Counted from the first letter of the stretch, positions 1-8,834 are shown. The stretch: DNA of 64,000 nt from JAGTRP01 sp035255045 (GCA_035255045.1 DATFAA010000006.1:82296-146295), one strand, 5' to 3'. Notes: generated by a model from the sequence alone, not told the origin. Numbers and translations: made by a program.

Positions 1-1
1 G

Positions 2-112
2 CTCGACGCCCAGCGCCAGATCCGGCAGGCCAGGCAGAACCAGATCAAGGCCCAGGCCGAGGCCCAGGCGCGCCTGGCCGACATCGAACGAATTTTGGGA
101 GAAGACCTATGA
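2..112 (+). CDS. C-terminal end of a TolC-type outer-membrane efflux protein (partial)
   Basis: An open frame enters from the left edge and stops at TGA 110-112, sharing ATGA with the start of the adaptor gene. The visible 36 residues are Ala/Gln/Arg-rich and coiled-coil-like (LDAQRQIRQARQ...ADIERILGEDL). This resembles the last helical hairpin and tail of TolC/CusC proteins. Position directly before cusB and cusA supports an outer-membrane factor of a CusCBA pump. Only the tail is visible, so the family call rests mainly on context. Confidence 0.6.
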   Translation, partial: LDAQRQIRQARQNQIKAQAEAQARLADIERILGEDL

Positions 113-1716
113 AGCGGGGAGCAGGAGTCGCCGCAAAAATCGCCGCCGGCCTCGTCGCCGTCGTCGCGGCCGCCGGTGGCGGCTACTGGCTGGGACACCG
201 GAACGCCGCCGTCCCCGGGGAAAGCGCCGCAGTCACCGGCGCCCCCGCCGCCGGGGCCAAGAAGGAACGCAAGATCCTCTACTACCGCAACCCCATGGGC
301 CTGCCCGACACCTCGCCGGTGCCCAAGAAGGATCCCATGGGCATGGACTACATCCCGGTCTACGAGGGCGAGGACGAAGGCGAACCGGCTGCGTCCAACC
401 AGATCCGCATCAGCACCGACAAGGTCCAGAAACTGGGGGTGCGCACCGAGGCCGCCCAGGTCCGCAGCCTCGACCGGGTGGTGCGGGCCTCCGGCCGCGT
501 CGAGCCCGACGAGCGCCGCACCTACGCCATCACCCCCAAGTTCGAGGGCTACGTCGAGCGCCTCTTCGTCAATGTCACCGGCCAGCCGGTAAGCAAGGGC
601 CAGGCCCTGTTCGAGGTCTACAGCCCGGAGCTGGTCTCCGCCCAGCGGGAATACGCCATCGCCGCCCAGGGGGTCGAAGCCCTCGGCGAGGCCGGCGGCC
701 AGGCCCAGGCGAGCATGAGGCAGCTGGCCGAATCGAGCCTCCTGCGCCTGCGCAACTGGGACATCCCGGAAGCCCAGGTGAAGGCCCTGGCCAAGTCGGG
801 GGAAACCAAGCGCACCCTCACCTTCCGCTCCCCGGTGAACGGCATCGTCACCGAGAAGAAGGCGCTGCAGGGCATGCGCTTCATGCCCGGCGAGGCCCTC
901 TACCAGGTGGCGGATCTCTCCTCCGTCTGGGTGGTGGCCGACGTCTTCGAGCAGGACATCGGCCTGTTGAAGCCGGGGGCCAAGGCCCGGGTCCGGATCA
1001 ACGCCTACCCCGACAAGACCTTCCAGGGCACCATCGCCTATGTCTATCCCACCCTCACCGCCGAGACCCGCACCATCCCGGTCCGGGTCGAGATGTCCAA
1101 CCCGGGCGCCCTCCTGAAGCCCGGCATGTTCGCCCAGGTGGAGCTGCCGACCGCCGCCCGCGGCCCGGTGGTCACCGTCCCCACCTCAGCCGTCATCGAC
1201 AGCGGCACCCGCCAGATCGTCCTCGTCCAGCGCGGCGAAGGTCGCTTCGAACCCCGGGAAGTGAAGCTCGGGGCCCGGGGCGACAACTACGTGGAGGTCG
1301 CCGAGGGCGTCAGGGAAGGCGAGCCGGTGGTGGTGGCCGCCAACTTCCTGATCGACGCCGAGAGCAACCTCAAGGCGGCGGTCGGCGGCTTCGGCCACGC
1401 CGGCCACGGCGCCGCCGCGCCCGAGGGCGCCGCCAAGCCGGCCGCCGGCGGCGTCGGCCACAAGGCGGAAGGCAAGGTCGAGGAGGTGGATACCAAGGCG
1501 GGCACCGCCAGCATCAGCCATGGTCCGGTGGAAAGCCTCAAGTGGCCGGCCATGACCATGGAGTTCAAGGTGGCCAACGACGCCCTCCTCAAGCAGCTCA
1601 CGCCCGGCGCCGCCGTCGCCTTCGAGTTCGTGGAGCGGGGCCAGGGGGAATGGGTCATCACCGCGGTGACGCCGGCCAAGGCCGCCGCCCCGGCCAATCC
1701 CCACGCCGGCCACTGA
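109..1716 (+). CDS. cusB: CusB-type RND periplasmic adaptor with C-terminal CusF domain
   Basis: Membrane-fusion subunit of a Cu(I)/Ag(I)-type tripartite efflux pump, 535 residues. An N-terminal membrane anchor (about 10-28) precedes a heavy-metal-binding domain (about 55-88) with YYRNPMGLPDTSPVPKKDPMGM, typical of CusB/SilB. The lipoyl/barrel-sandwich and beta-barrel adaptor core follows. Residues 450-535 form a CusF-like metallochaperone domain. His471, Trp479, Met482 and Met484 have the 8-3-2 spacing of the CusF Cu(I)/Ag(I) ligands H36, W44, M47 and M49. His-rich segments (HAGHG, NPHAGH) flank this domain. The start overlaps the upstream stop by ATGA, so translation is probably coupled. 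Free CusF is normally a separate protein, so the fusion would place the chaperone on the adaptor itself. Confidence 0.93.
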   Translation: MKRGAGVAAKIAAGLVAVVAAAGGGYWLGHRNAAVPGESAAVTGAPAAGAKKERKILYYRNPMGLPDTSPVPKKDPMGMDYIPVYEGEDEGEPAASNQIRISTDKVQKLGVRTEAAQVRSLDRVVRASGRVEPDERRTYAITPKFEGYVERLFVNVTGQPVSKGQALFEVYSPELVSAQREYAIAAQGVEALGEAGGQAQASMRQLAESSLLRLRNWDIPEAQVKALAKSGETKRTLTFRSPVNGIVTEKKALQGMRFMPGEALYQVADLSSVWVVADVFEQDIGLLKPGAKARVRINAYPDKTFQGTIAYVYPTLTAETRTIPVRVEMSNPGALLKPGMFAQVELPTAARGPVVTVPTSAVIDSGTRQIVLVQRGEGRFEPREVKLGARGDNYVEVAEGVREGEPVVVAANFLIDAESNLKAAVGGFGHAGHGAAAPEGAAKPAAGGVGHKAEGKVEEVDTKAGTASISHGPVESLKWPAMTMEFKVANDALLKQLTPGAAVAFEFVERGQGEWVITAVTPAKAAAPANPHAGH

Positions 1717-1747
1717 CGGGACAAGAACAAAAAGGGAGAACCACGCC

Positions 1748-4700
1748 ATGCTGGCGAAAATAATCGAATGGTCGGGGCGCAACCGCTTCCTGGTGCTGCT
1801 GGCCACCCTGTTCGTCATCGTCGCCGGCGTCGTGGCGGTCATGCGCACGCCCCTGGATGCCCTGCCCGACCTCTCGGACGTCCAGGTCATCGTCTACACC
1901 GAGTACCCGGGCCAGGCGCCCCAGGTGGTGGAGGACCAGGTCACCTATCCCCTCACCACCGCCATGCTGTCGGTGCCCAAGTCCAAGGTGGTGCGGGGCT
2001 TCTCCTTCTTCGGCGCCTCCTTCGTCTACATCATCTTCGAGGACGGCACCGACATCTACTGGGCCCGCTCCCGGGTCCTGGAGTACCTCAATTTCGCCTC
2101 CGGCCGCATGCCCAAGGGGGTGATCCCCCAGATCGGCCCGGACGCCACCGGCGTCGGCTGGGTGTACCAGTACGCGGTCCTGGCCAAGGACAAGACCCTG
2201 GCGGAACTGCGCACCCTCCAGGACTGGTACCTGCGCTACCAGCTCACCAAGGCCCACGGCGTTGCCGAGGTGGCCTCCATCGGCGGCTTCGTCCAGACCT
2301 ACCAGGTCACCGTGGACCCGGTGAAGCTGCGGGCCTACGGCATCCCGCTGGCCAAGGTCTCCCAGGTGATCCGGGATTCCAACCGGGACGTGGGCGGCCG
2401 GGTGGTGGAGATGGCCGAGACCGAGTACATGGTGCGCGGCAAGGGCTATCTCCGCGGCACCGGCGACCTCGAGAACCTGGTGGTGAAGAGCGAGGGGGGC
2501 ACGCCGGTCCTCGTCCGCGACATCGCCCGGGTCGAGCTGGCGCCAGACGAGCGACGGGGCCTCACCGAGCTGAACGGCGAGGGCGAGGTGGTGTCCGGCA
2601 TCGCCATGGCCCGCTACGGCCAGAACGCCCTGGAGGTCATCCACAACCTCAAGGACAAGATTTCCGAGATTTCCGCCGGCCTGCCCGAGGGGGTGACCAT
2701 CGAGACGGTCTATGACCGCTCCGAACTCATCCACCGGGCCATCGACACCTTGAAGCGCACCCTGGCCGAGGAAAGCCTCATCGTCGCCCTGGTCTGCATC
2801 GTCTTCCTGCTCCACATGCGTTCCGCCCTGGTGGCCATCCTCATGCTGCCGGTGGGGGTGCTGATCGCCTTCATCGCCATGCGCCTCCTGGGCATGAATT
2901 CCAACCTGATGAGCCTGGGGGGCATCGCCATCGCCATCGGCGCCATGATCGACGCGGCCATCGTCATGATCGAGAACGCCCACAAGCACATCGAGCGCCT
3001 GCCGGCGGAACACAGCCACGGCGAGCGCATGGAAGCCATGATCGCCGCCTGCAAGGAGGTGGGGCCGGCCCTCTTCTTCTCGCTCCTCATCATCACCGTC
3101 TCCTTCCTGCCGGTATTCACCCTGGAGGCCCAGGAGGGACGGCTGTTCTCGCCTCTGGCCTACACCAAGACCTTCGCCATGGCCGGGGCGGCCCTCCTCT
3201 CGGTGACCCTGGTGCCGGTGCTGATGATGCTGTTCATCCGGGGCAGGATCATGCCGGAGGCGAAGAACCCGGTTAACCGCTTCCTCATCTGGATCTACCG
3301 GCCCATCATCGCCTGGGTGATGCGCTGGAAGAAGGTCACCATCCTGGCCGCCCTGGTGGTCCTCGGCATCTCCGTCATCCCGGCCAGCCGGCTGGGCTCG
3401 GAATTCATGCCGACCCTGAACGAGGGCACCCTCTTCTACATGCCCGCCTCCCTGCCCGGCATGTCCATCACCAAGGCGGCGGAACTCCTCCAGACCCAGG
3501 ACAAGATCATCAAGAGCTTCCCCGAGGTGGCCTCGGTGTATGGCAAGGCCGGCCGCGCCAACACCGCCACCGACCCGGCCCCCACCGAGATGTTCGAGAC
3601 GGTCATCAACCTCAAGCCCGAGTCCGAATGGCGCCCCGGCATGACCGTCGACAAGCTCATCGCCGAGATGGACAAGGCCCTGCAGTTCCCCGGCGTCTCC
3701 AACGCCTGGACCATGCCCATCAAGGCCCGCATCGACATGCTGTCCACCGGCATCCGCACCCCCATCGGCATCAAGGTCTTCGGCAAGGACCTGACCGAGA
3801 TGGAGCGCCTGGCCCGGGAGATCGAGACCGTGGTCAAGGCGGTGCCCGGCACCACCTCGGCCTTCGCCGAGCGCATCACCGGCGGATACTACCTCAACAT
3901 CGAGCCGGACCGCACCCAGCTGGCCCGCTACGGCCTCGCCGTCGGCGACCTCCAGGAGGTGATCGGCCAGGCCCTGGGGGGCGAGATGGTGACCACCACC
4001 GTCGAGGGCCGGGAGCGCTTCGGCGTCACCGTGCGCTACCCCCGGGAACTGCGCTCCGACCCGCAGCAGATCGCCCGCCAGGTGCTGGTGCCGACCATGG
4101 GCGGCGCCATGATCCCCCTCGGCCAGCTGGCCCGGGTCGAGGTGGCCAAGGGCACCCCCGGCATCCGCACCGAGAACGCCCTGCTGTCGGCCTACATCTT
4201 CGTGGACATCCGCGACCGGGACATCGGCGGCTACGTGGCCGACGCCCGGAAGGCCGTGGCCGAGCAGGTGAAGTTCCCCCCCGGCTACTACGCCACCTGG
4301 AGCGGCCAGTTCGAGTCCATGGAGCGGGCCATCGCCAAGATGAAGATCGTCGTGCCGGTGACCCTGCTCATCATCTTCCTGCTCCTCTACCTCAATTTCA
4401 AACGCCTCACCGAGACCCTCATCGTCATGCTGTCGGTGCCCTTCGCCCTGGTGGGCGGGGTCTGGCTCATGTGGCTGCTGGGCTACAACCTGTCGGTGGC
4501 GGTGGCCGTGGGCTTCATCGCCCTGGCCGGGGTGGCGGCGGAGACCGGCGTGGTCATGCTCATCTACCTCGACCACGCCTGGGAGGCAGCCAAGGCCCGC
4601 TGCCGGGAAACCGGCGGCCGGCCCCGCCTGTCCGACCTCTACGACGCGGTGATGGAAGGCGCCGTGGAGCGGGTGCGGCCCAAGATGATGACCGTGGTCG

Positions 4701-4882
4701 CCATCATGGCCGGCCTCCTGCCCATCATGTGGGGCACCGGCACCGGCTCCGAGGTCATGAGCCGCATCGCGGCGCCCATGGTGGGCGGCATGATCTCGTC
4801 CACCGTCCTGACCCTGGCGGTGATTCCCGCCATCTACGCCCTGGTCAAGCAGTGGCGGCTGGGGCGCGGCCTGGAGACGTAG
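1748..4882 (+). CDS. cusA: CusA-type heavy-metal efflux RND permease
   Basis: Inner-membrane proton-driven transporter of the HME-RND family, 1044 residues, normal for CusA/CzcA/SilA. The N-terminus (WSGRNRFLVLLATLF), LPDLSDVQVIV, and the TM4 segment GGIAIAIGAMIDAAIVMIEN with its charged residues are family hallmarks. Two large periplasmic loops alternate with the usual 12 membrane helices. It starts 31 bp after cusB with an AGGGAGA ribosome site. Together with the CusF domain on the adaptor, a monovalent substrate (Cu(I)/Ag(I)) is more likely than Zn/Co/Cd, but the sequence alone does not settle this. Confidence 0.93.
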   Translation: MLAKIIEWSGRNRFLVLLATLFVIVAGVVAVMRTPLDALPDLSDVQVIVYTEYPGQAPQVVEDQVTYPLTTAMLSVPKSKVVRGFSFFGASFVYIIFEDGTDIYWARSRVLEYLNFASGRMPKGVIPQIGPDATGVGWVYQYAVLAKDKTLAELRTLQDWYLRYQLTKAHGVAEVASIGGFVQTYQVTVDPVKLRAYGIPLAKVSQVIRDSNRDVGGRVVEMAETEYMVRGKGYLRGTGDLENLVVKSEGGTPVLVRDIARVELAPDERRGLTELNGEGEVVSGIAMARYGQNALEVIHNLKDKISEISAGLPEGVTIETVYDRSELIHRAIDTLKRTLAEESLIVALVCIVFLLHMRSALVAILMLPVGVLIAFIAMRLLGMNSNLMSLGGIAIAIGAMIDAAIVMIENAHKHIERLPAEHSHGERMEAMIAACKEVGPALFFSLLIITVSFLPVFTLEAQEGRLFSPLAYTKTFAMAGAALLSVTLVPVLMMLFIRGRIMPEAKNPVNRFLIWIYRPIIAWVMRWKKVTILAALVVLGISVIPASRLGSEFMPTLNEGTLFYMPASLPGMSITKAAELLQTQDKIIKSFPEVASVYGKAGRANTATDPAPTEMFETVINLKPESEWRPGMTVDKLIAEMDKALQFPGVSNAWTMPIKARIDMLSTGIRTPIGIKVFGKDLTEMERLAREIETVVKAVPGTTSAFAERITGGYYLNIEPDRTQLARYGLAVGDLQEVIGQALGGEMVTTTVEGRERFGVTVRYPRELRSDPQQIARQVLVPTMGGAMIPLGQLARVEVAKGTPGIRTENALLSAYIFVDIRDRDIGGYVADARKAVAEQVKFPPGYYATWSGQFESMERAIAKMKIVVPVTLLIIFLLLYLNFKRLTETLIVMLSVPFALVGGVWLMWLLGYNLSVAVAVGFIALAGVAAETGVVMLIYLDHAWEAAKARCRETGGRPRLSDLYDAVMEGAVERVRPKMMTVVAIMAGLLPIMWGTGTGSEVMSRIAAPMVGGMISSTVLTLAVIPAIYALVKQWRLGRGLET

Positions 4883-4910
4883 CGCCACTTTTTTCAACCG
4901 GGGAGCCCCC

Positions 4911-6428
4911 ATGGCCATCGATCCGATTTGCGGCATGAGCGTGAATGAGGACAGCGCGGCGGGCTCCCTGGAGGAAGGCGGGAAGGTCTACTACTTCTGC
5001 TCCGCCGACTGCCGCAACCAGTTCGCGGCCAAGATGGAGTCCCTTGCCCGGCTGACCGGGAGCGGCATTCCCATCGGCACCATCGGCGAGGTCCACGGGC
5101 CGGTGGTGGACATCGTCTGCGAGCGCCTGCCGCCCCTGCATCAGGCGCTCTTCGCCCGCATCGACCACGAGGTCTACGCCTTCGAGGCCCACCAGCACCT
5201 GGACGAAAGGCGGCTGCGGGCCATCACCCTGCACCGGACCAGCGGCCTGCAGCGGGGCATGCCGGTGTTCGATACCGGCTCGGCCCTGCAGGTGCCCACG
5301 TCCACCCAGTGCCTGGGGCGCCTCCTCAATGTCTTCGGCCAGCCCCTGGACGGCGGCGCGCCCCTGCCGGCCACCGAATCCCGGGGCATCCTGGCCAGGC
5401 CCGCCCCCCTCCACGAGACGGTGAACGCCCGGGGCATCCTGGAGACCGGCATCAAGGTGGTCGATCTCCTGGCCCCCTTCATCAAGGGGGGCAAGACCGG
5501 GCTCTTCGGCGGCGCCGGGGTGGGGAAAACCGTCCTCATCATGGAATTCATGCACGCCATCGTCGCCCTGCACCAGGGCGTCTCGGTCTTCGCCGGCGTC
5601 GGGGAGCGCATCCGGGAGGGCCATGAGCTCTGGCACGCCATGCAGGACGCCGGGGTCATGCCCCAGACCCTGATGGTCTTCGGCCAGATGGACGAGTCCC
5701 CGGGGGTGCGCTTCCGGGTCGGCATGACCGCCCTCACCTACGCCGAGTACCTGCGGGATACCCTGCACAAGGAAGTCCTGCTGCTCATGGACAACGTCTT
5801 TCGCTTCGTCCAGGCCGGCAGCGAGATTTCGGGCCTGCTCGGGCGCATGCCGGCGACGGTGGGCTACCAGCCGACCCTGATGACCGAGGTGGCGGAGCTC
5901 CAGGACCGCATCATCTCCACCACCGCCGGCGACATCACCGCCGTCCAGGCCATCTACGTCCCCGCCGACGACATGACCGACCCGGCGGTGAGCGCAATCC
6001 TCGGCCACCTCGACACCAGCGTCATCCTGTCCCGGGCCCAGGCCGGCAAGGGCATCTACCCGGCGGTGGACCCGCTGGCCTCCACCAGCAAGATGATGGA
6101 CCGCCACTTCCTGGGGGACCGCCACTACGCCGTGGCCGAGGGGGTACGGGCCCACCTCGCCCGCTACCGGGAACTCGAGGACATCATCATGATGCTGGGC
6201 ATGGAGGAGCTTTCCGAGGCCGACCGCACCATCGTCCTGCGGGCCCGCAAGCTGCAGCGCTACCTCACCCAGCCCTTCCACGTCGTCTCCCAGCACACCG
6301 GCATCGCCGGCGTCAGCGTGCCCCTGGCGGTCACCCTGGACGACTGCGAAGCCTTCCTGCGGGGCGACTACGACGACCTGCCGGAGGACCGCTGCTACAT
6401 GCGGGGCAGCATGCAGGAGAGGCCATGA
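4911..6428 (+). CDS. atpD: N-type F1Fo-ATPase beta subunit with N-terminal YHS domain
   Basis: Catalytic beta subunit of an alternative (N-type) F-ATPase, 505 residues. The first ~45 residues are a YHS/TRASH-type metal-binding domain: DPICGM with Cys7, then YYFCSADCRNQF with Cys30 and Cys34. The beta subunit proper begins near residue 53 (IGTIGEVHGPVVDI). Walker A is GGAGVGKT (200-207), followed by GVGERIREG with the catalytic Glu, LLLMDNVFRFVQAGSE, YVPADDMTDPA and a DELSEED-region equivalent (EELSEADRT). The ATG at 4911 has a GGGGAG ribosome site 5-10 bases upstream. The internal Met42 has none, so the fusion looks real. It lies 28 bp after cusA and heads the N-ATPase genes. The same domain type occurs in the P-type ATPase at 12.9 kb, which suggests a metal-sensing role; that role is inference. 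Confidence 0.93.
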   Translation: MAIDPICGMSVNEDSAAGSLEEGGKVYYFCSADCRNQFAAKMESLARLTGSGIPIGTIGEVHGPVVDIVCERLPPLHQALFARIDHEVYAFEAHQHLDERRLRAITLHRTSGLQRGMPVFDTGSALQVPTSTQCLGRLLNVFGQPLDGGAPLPATESRGILARPAPLHETVNARGILETGIKVVDLLAPFIKGGKTGLFGGAGVGKTVLIMEFMHAIVALHQGVSVFAGVGERIREGHELWHAMQDAGVMPQTLMVFGQMDESPGVRFRVGMTALTYAEYLRDTLHKEVLLLMDNVFRFVQAGSEISGLLGRMPATVGYQPTLMTEVAELQDRIISTTAGDITAVQAIYVPADDMTDPAVSAILGHLDTSVILSRAQAGKGIYPAVDPLASTSKMMDRHFLGDRHYAVAEGVRAHLARYRELEDIIMMLGMEELSEADRTIVLRARKLQRYLTQPFHVVSQHTGIAGVSVPLAVTLDDCEAFLRGDYDDLPEDRCYMRGSMQERP

Positions 6429-6835
6429 ACACCTTCACCCTCCACCTGCAGAGCGGCACCCAGTACGAACGCATCGACGACACGGTGAGCTTCGTCGCCG
6501 CCGACGACTCCGGCAGCTTCGGCATCCTGGCCGGCCACGCCCGCCTGGTGACCTGCCTGGCCATGGGACTGGCCCGCTTCCGCACCGCCGACGGAGCCTG
6601 GCGCTACCTGGCCCTGCCCGGGGCGGTTCTCTATTTCGTGGACGACCAGCTCTACGTCAATACCCGGCGCTACCTGCACGACCCCGATTACCGGCGGATC
6701 AGCGCCGCCTGGCAGGAAGAACTGCTGGCCGAGGAGGACCGGCTGCGGGCCGTCAGCGACAGCCTCAACCGCCTGGAGGACGAGATGCTGAAGCGCCTTT
6801 GGTCCCTGCAGCGGGAAGCGGGAGGAGCACCATGA
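6425..6835 (+). CDS. atpC: N-type F1Fo-ATPase epsilon subunit
   Basis: 136-residue epsilon subunit of the central stalk, with the N-terminal beta-sandwich features FVAADDSGSFGILAGHARLVTCL and a helical C-terminus (EDRLRAVSDSLNRLEDEMLKRL). It overlaps the beta gene by ATGA and the next gene in the same way, so stoichiometry is likely set by translational coupling. Placing epsilon directly after beta at the head of the operon is the hallmark of N-ATPase operons, unlike the standard atpIBEFHAGDC order. Confidence 0.92.
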   Translation: MNTFTLHLQSGTQYERIDDTVSFVAADDSGSFGILAGHARLVTCLAMGLARFRTADGAWRYLALPGAVLYFVDDQLYVNTRRYLHDPDYRRISAAWQEELLAEEDRLRAVSDSLNRLEDEMLKRLWSLQREAGGAP

Positions 6836-7110
6836 GCGAGGAACGGGCAAAGCTCGCCAAGGAAGTCGAGAAGGATGCCCGGCGCCTGGCCCGGGCCGAG
6901 GAGGAGCGCCCCACCCTGCTGGCCCAGACCGCCTACATCGGCGTCCTTGGCCTGAGCTTCGTGCTGCCGGTCATCGGCGGCGCCTATCTGGGGCGCTGGA
7001 TCGACAGCCAGTTCGAGGGCTACTCCATGCGCTGGACCCTGAGCCTCATGTTCCTCGGCATCGTCATCGGCGCCTTCAACGTGTATCACCTGATCCGGGA
7101 ACGGGACTAG
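6832..7110 (+). CDS. atpQ: N-ATPase accessory membrane protein AtpQ (AtpI/AtpZ family)
   Basis: 92-residue protein with a charged N-terminus (EERAKLAKEVEKDARRLARAEEE) and two membrane helices (LSFVLPVIGGAYLGRWID and SLMFLGIVIGAFNVY). This matches the small ATPase gene1/AtpQ family of N-ATPase operons. The start at 6832 uses the ATGA overlap with atpC. It probably assists c-ring assembly or ion access. Only 12 bp separate it from atpB, so the atpR gene usually found here is absent. Confidence 0.82.
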   Translation: MSEERAKLAKEVEKDARRLARAEEERPTLLAQTAYIGVLGLSFVLPVIGGAYLGRWIDSQFEGYSMRWTLSLMFLGIVIGAFNVYHLIRERD

Positions 7111-7122
7111 GAGGACACCGCC

Positions 7123-7812
7123 ATGGCCGCCGCCAGCACCTTCGTCACCGAGGTCTTCCGCATCGGCCCCCTGGCGATCACCAGCACGGTGGTGACAACC
7201 TGGGTCATCATGGCCCTCCTGGCGGCCGTCGCCTGGGCCACCCGCCGGCATCTGCGGTCAAGCCCCGGGCGCTGGCAGGTGGTGGCGGAGGGGGCTGTCG
7301 GCGCCATCGAGGAGGCCATCCGCGCCGTCCTGCCCGAGCGCCACCGGCGGATCATGCCCTTCATCGCCACCCTGTGGATCTTCATCCTCGCCGCCAACCT
7401 GGCGAGCCTGATCCCCGGAGTCCATTCGCCCACCGGCGACCTCTCCCTGACGGCGGCCCTGGCGGTCCTGGTCTTCCTCGCCGTCCACTGGTACGGCATC
7501 CGCAGCCACGGCCTCAGGAGCTACCTGCGCCACTACCTGGAGCCCAGCCCCATCCTCCTGCCCTTCCACCTGATCGGCGAGGTGACCCGCACCCTGGCCC
7601 TGGCGGTGCGCCTCTTCGGCAACATGTTCAGCCTCCAGATGGCCGCCCTGCTGGTGCTGCTGGTGGCGGGCTTCCTGGCCCCGGTGCCCCTCCTGGTGCT
7701 GCACATCATCGAGGCGGTGGTACAGGCCTACATTTTCGGCATGCTGGCCCTGATCTACCTGGCCGGTGCCATCCAGTCCCAGGATTCGAGACATCGTCAG
7801 GAAAGGGAATAA
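7123..7812 (+). CDS. atpB: N-type F1Fo-ATPase a subunit
   Basis: 229-residue integral membrane stator subunit that forms the ion half-channels against the c ring. The conserved stretch LALAVRLFGNMFSLQMAALL contains the essential Arg that faces the c-ring carboxylate, and the last helices (IIEAVVQAYIFGMLALIYLAGAI) are typical. It is shorter than the standard a subunit (about 270 residues), as expected for the N-type. GAGGA lies 12 bases before the start. Confidence 0.92.
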   Translation: MAAASTFVTEVFRIGPLAITSTVVTTWVIMALLAAVAWATRRHLRSSPGRWQVVAEGAVGAIEEAIRAVLPERHRRIMPFIATLWIFILAANLASLIPGVHSPTGDLSLTAALAVLVFLAVHWYGIRSHGLRSYLRHYLEPSPILLPFHLIGEVTRTLALAVRLFGNMFSLQMAALLVLLVAGFLAPVPLLVLHIIEAVVQAYIFGMLALIYLAGAIQSQDSRHRQERE

Positions 7813-7815
7813 GCC

Positions 7816-8082
7816 ATGAACGACTTGAGCTGGTTTGCCATCGCATCCACCGTCGCCGCCGCCCTGGCGGTGGCCTTCGGCGTCTTCTTCCCGGCCCAGG
7901 CCATGGGCCGGGCCATCAGCCAGGCCCTCGACGCCCTGGCCCGGCAGCCGGAGGCGGAAAAGGCCATCACCCGGACCCTCTTCATCGGCCTGGCCATGAT
8001 CGAATCCCTGGCCATCTACGTGCTGGTGGTGGTGCTCATCATCCTCTTCCGCAACCCCCTGCTCGAATACCTCCTCAAGTAG
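7816..8082 (+). CDS. atpE: N-type F1Fo-ATPase c subunit (rotor proteolipid)
   Basis: 88-residue two-helix hairpin. The polar loop is ALARQPEAEK, and the ion-binding carboxylate lies in helix 2 in AMIESLAIYVLV. Compared with the Na+-binding c subunit of Ilyobacter (ESTGIY plus Gln32), Ser and Tyr after the Glu are kept, Thr is replaced by Leu, and the residue aligned with Gln32 is Met, with a Gln two residues away. Ion specificity is therefore ambiguous. The helix-1 glycine motif is strongly altered (FGVFFPAQAMGRAIS). Confidence 0.92.
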   Translation: MNDLSWFAIASTVAAALAVAFGVFFPAQAMGRAISQALDALARQPEAEKAITRTLFIGLAMIESLAIYVLVVVLIILFRNPLLEYLLK

Positions 8083-8090
8083 GGGAAGCC

Positions 8091-8834
8091 ATGGAAATCG
8101 ACGGCACGACCTTCGTCCTGGAAATCATCAATTTCCTGGTCCTGGTGTGGCTCCTGCAGCGCCTCCTGTACAAGCCGGTCACCGAGGTCATCGCCCGGCG
8201 CCAGGCGGGCATCGAGAAGATCCTGGCCGACGCCCGGGCGGTGCGGGCCGAGGCCGATGCCCTCAAGGCCCAGTTCGACCGCCGCATGGCCGACTGGGAG
8301 GCGGAAAAGACCCAGGCCCGCCGCCAGCTCGGCGAGGAACTGGAAGGCGAGCGGACCCGGCGCCTGGCCGCCCTCCAGGCCGACCTGGAGGAGGAGCGGG
8401 CCCGGGCCGCCGTCCTAGAGCAGCGCCGGGCCCAGGACGAGGGCCGGCGCCTGGCGTCCCGGGCCCGGGACGAGGGCGCCCGCTTCGCCGCCCGCCTCCT
8501 TTCCCGCCTCGCCAGCCGGGAGCTGGAGCAGAGCATCTGCCGCCTGCTCCTGGCCGACCTGCCCCAGCTGCCCGCCGACCAGCTCCAGGCCTTGGCGGCG
8601 GCCGGCGAGGCGGGGGAGGCCCGGGTCACCAGCGCCTGGCCCCTGGACGAGGCCCTGCGCGCCGGCCTCGCGGAAACCCTGGGCAGCCTGGCGGGCCGGC
8701 CGGTGGCCTGCCGGTTCGGGGAGGACCCGGACCTCGTGGCCGGCCTGCGCATCAGCCTGGGCTCCCGCATGCTCGCCGCCAACCTGGCCGACGAGCTGAA
8801 ACTCTTTGCCGAGGCCCACCGTGAAGGCGGCTGA
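8091..8834 (+). CDS. atpF: N-type F1Fo-ATPase b subunit fused to a delta-like domain
   Basis: 247 residues from the ATG at 8091 (GGGGAAG ribosome site). The N-terminal helix (FVLEIINFLVLVWLLQRLLYKPV) is the classic b-subunit anchor. A long Arg/Glu/Ala-rich coiled coil runs to about residue 130. The C-terminal third (RVTSAWPLDEALRAGLAETLG ... LVAGLRISLGSRMLAANLADEL) resembles the C-terminal domain of delta (OSCP), including the terminal IGSxxxDxSxxxxL-like signature. No separate atpH exists in the operon, so this protein probably supplies both stator functions, a known trait of N-ATPases. Confidence 0.9.
   Translation: MEIDGTTFVLEIINFLVLVWLLQRLLYKPVTEVIARRQAGIEKILADARAVRAEADALKAQFDRRMADWEAEKTQARRQLGEELEGERTRRLAALQADLEEERARAAVLEQRRAQDEGRRLASRARDEGARFAARLLSRLASRELEQSICRLLLADLPQLPADQLQALAAAGEAGEARVTSAWPLDEALRAGLAETLGSLAGRPVACRFGEDPDLVAGLRISLGSRMLAANLADELKLFAEAHREGG

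Noticed and set aside
1658..4936. A 1092-codon open frame on the minus strand across cusA
   Set aside because: It is the mirror of the cusA reading frame in GC-rich DNA: His/Asp/Gly/Glu-rich, no domain, no ribosome site. The plus-strand frame has all RND motifs.
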